From contig JAGLLA010000021.1 in NCBI GenBank assembly GCA_023140775.1, forward strand, positions 1 through 34,333: 34,333 nt of DNA, in the 5' to 3' direction. The notes below the pieces were generated by a model. That model was not told the DNA's origin. It did no database searches and saw nothing but the letters and a program-made list of their open reading frames with translations. Origin of the DNA: Candidatus Parcubacteria bacterium (GTDB lineage Bacteria > Patescibacteriota > Minisyncoccia > JAHIHE01 > JAGLIN01). Every line of letters starts with the position of its first letter. The first letter of the stretch is position 1. The translations under genes were made by a program, and so were the position numbers. Below, one piece after another: positions 34,249 to 34,333 of this stretch.

Positions 34249-34333
34249 AGTTACACCTTCCTATTTCTGGGAAAATATCAATCTTTTTGGTTTTGTTATT
34301 ATATTTTTTCTGAATAAGTTCACTCACATATTG

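Noticed and set aside
1-34333. CRISPR array
   Set aside because: No regularly spaced 20-40 nt direct repeats seen in any non-coding gap.

Overview
AT-rich window of probable Patescibacteria/CPR-type chromosome (inferred from gene content and style only). Core genes: PriA (- strand, motif-degenerate), tRNA-Pro(TGG), Na/Pi transporter plus PhoU, CPA2-type antiporter, EngB/YsxC GTPase, rpmB (L28, - strand, below the ORF-track cutoff), M50 site-2 protease, rpsL-rpsG, a putative isoprenoid operon (class-I terpene-synthase-like protein / 7TM histidine kinase / polyprenyl synthase), a dcw segment (mraZ-rsmH-ftsL-like-ftsI-murF), tRNA-Glu(CTC) and an RluB/RsuA-type pseudouridine synthase. A defence/RM island (~3.6-11.1 kb) lies directly downstream of tRNA-Pro. 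It holds a C5 cytosine methyltransferase, a restriction endonuclease that looks frameshifted, a type I HsdM relic, an OLD-family ATPase-TOPRIM nuclease, a wHTH-PIN-TM protein and a trypsin-like protease. A second accessory segment (~30.2-34.2 kb) holds a cysteine desulfidase (CyuA/YhaM family), a possible PvcA/DIT1-like isonitrile synthase and a UroD-family protein. Strongest new signal: a 15-codon leader ORF (MKTFENQICCCCSIL*) with four consecutive Cys codons, followed by mutually exclusive hairpins and a U-run terminator, upstream of the cysteine desulfidase. This is a complete-looking cysteine attenuator. Second: two non-canonical tRNA-like sequences (13426-13493, with its own promoter and terminator; 31794-31847, only 54 nt). 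All family calls are by eye from the translations; no searches were run.
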